Origin: an uncultured Collinsella sp.
GTDB lineage: Bacteria > Actinomycetota > Coriobacteriia > Coriobacteriales > Coriobacteriaceae
NCBI GenBank assembly: GCA_902491915.1
Contig: CABUJL010000113.1
Location: 1 to 5,755, forward strand
Length of the DNA: 5,755 bases
Direction: 5' to 3'
Positions 5,747-5,755 of this stretch are shown in pieces; within the stretch, counting starts at the first letter, position 1, and the number at the start of each line of letters is the position of its first letter. The notes under the pieces were generated by a model. That model did no database searches. It saw only the letters and a program-made list of their open reading frames with translations, and was not told the DNA's origin. The translations under genes and the position numbers were made by a program.

Positions 5747-5755
5747 CAGCGAAAG

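Noticed and set aside
5717..5755. T-box riboswitch for alaS
   Set aside because: The terminator is present, but no UGGNACC or other T-box element is visible in the bases available, and a separate promoter fits downstream of the terminator. It remains open only because the window ends.

Overview
The window is one tightly packed gene cluster, read entirely from the minus strand (right to left). Its order is alaS, ruvX, mltG, a yqeG-type HAD phosphatase gene, aroK, and the first 51 codons of a gene best read as aroB. The DNA is GC-rich (about 60% by eye) with strong codon bias. The gene order, the Arg/Gln/Pro-rich cytosolic tail on MltG, and the Cys-rich insert in AlaRS suggest a Gram-positive, high-GC bacterium. 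I suspect a Coriobacteriia-type actinobacterium (Collinsella or Olsenella relatives), but this is inference from gene content and not a proven assignment.

Right edge (about 5645-5755): a strong rho-independent terminator closes an unseen upstream minus-strand gene. Next come a plausible extended -10 promoter whose -35 overlaps the terminator U-tract, a leader of about 40 nt with a small inverted repeat, and a good ribosome binding site for alaS. This is the only noncoding stretch of any size, and it appears to be where transcription of the cluster begins.

2987-5644: alaS, a full-length alanyl-tRNA synthetase. 2541-2969: ruvX (yqgF), which starts at GTG 17 nt after alaS. 1193-2548: mltG, overlapping ruvX by 8 nt and preceded by a perfect AGGAGG. 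694-1191: yqeG-like phosphatase, 1 nt after mltG. 152-685: aroK, 8 nt after yqeG, with its ribosome binding site made from the last two codons of yqeG. 1-155: start of aroB, with an ATGA overlap with aroK.

The spacing (overlaps of 4 and 8 nt, gaps of 1, 8 and 17 nt) and the absence of any internal terminator argue for one co-transcribed, partly translationally coupled unit. It joins tRNA charging, 16S rRNA processing or recombination (RuvX), glycan-strand termination in the cell wall (MltG), a HAD phosphatase of uncertain substrate, and two shikimate pathway steps. These look like housekeeping genes sharing expression rather than one pathway. I found no mobile element, CRISPR array, tRNA, rRNA or defence system, and no convincing evidence of a wholly new system. 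The points most worth a second look are the low-complexity tail of MltG with its 21-nt repeats, the place of yqeG between cell-wall and shikimate genes, the codon avoidance that leaves a 910-codon antisense frame open across alaS, and the compact terminator/promoter overlap.
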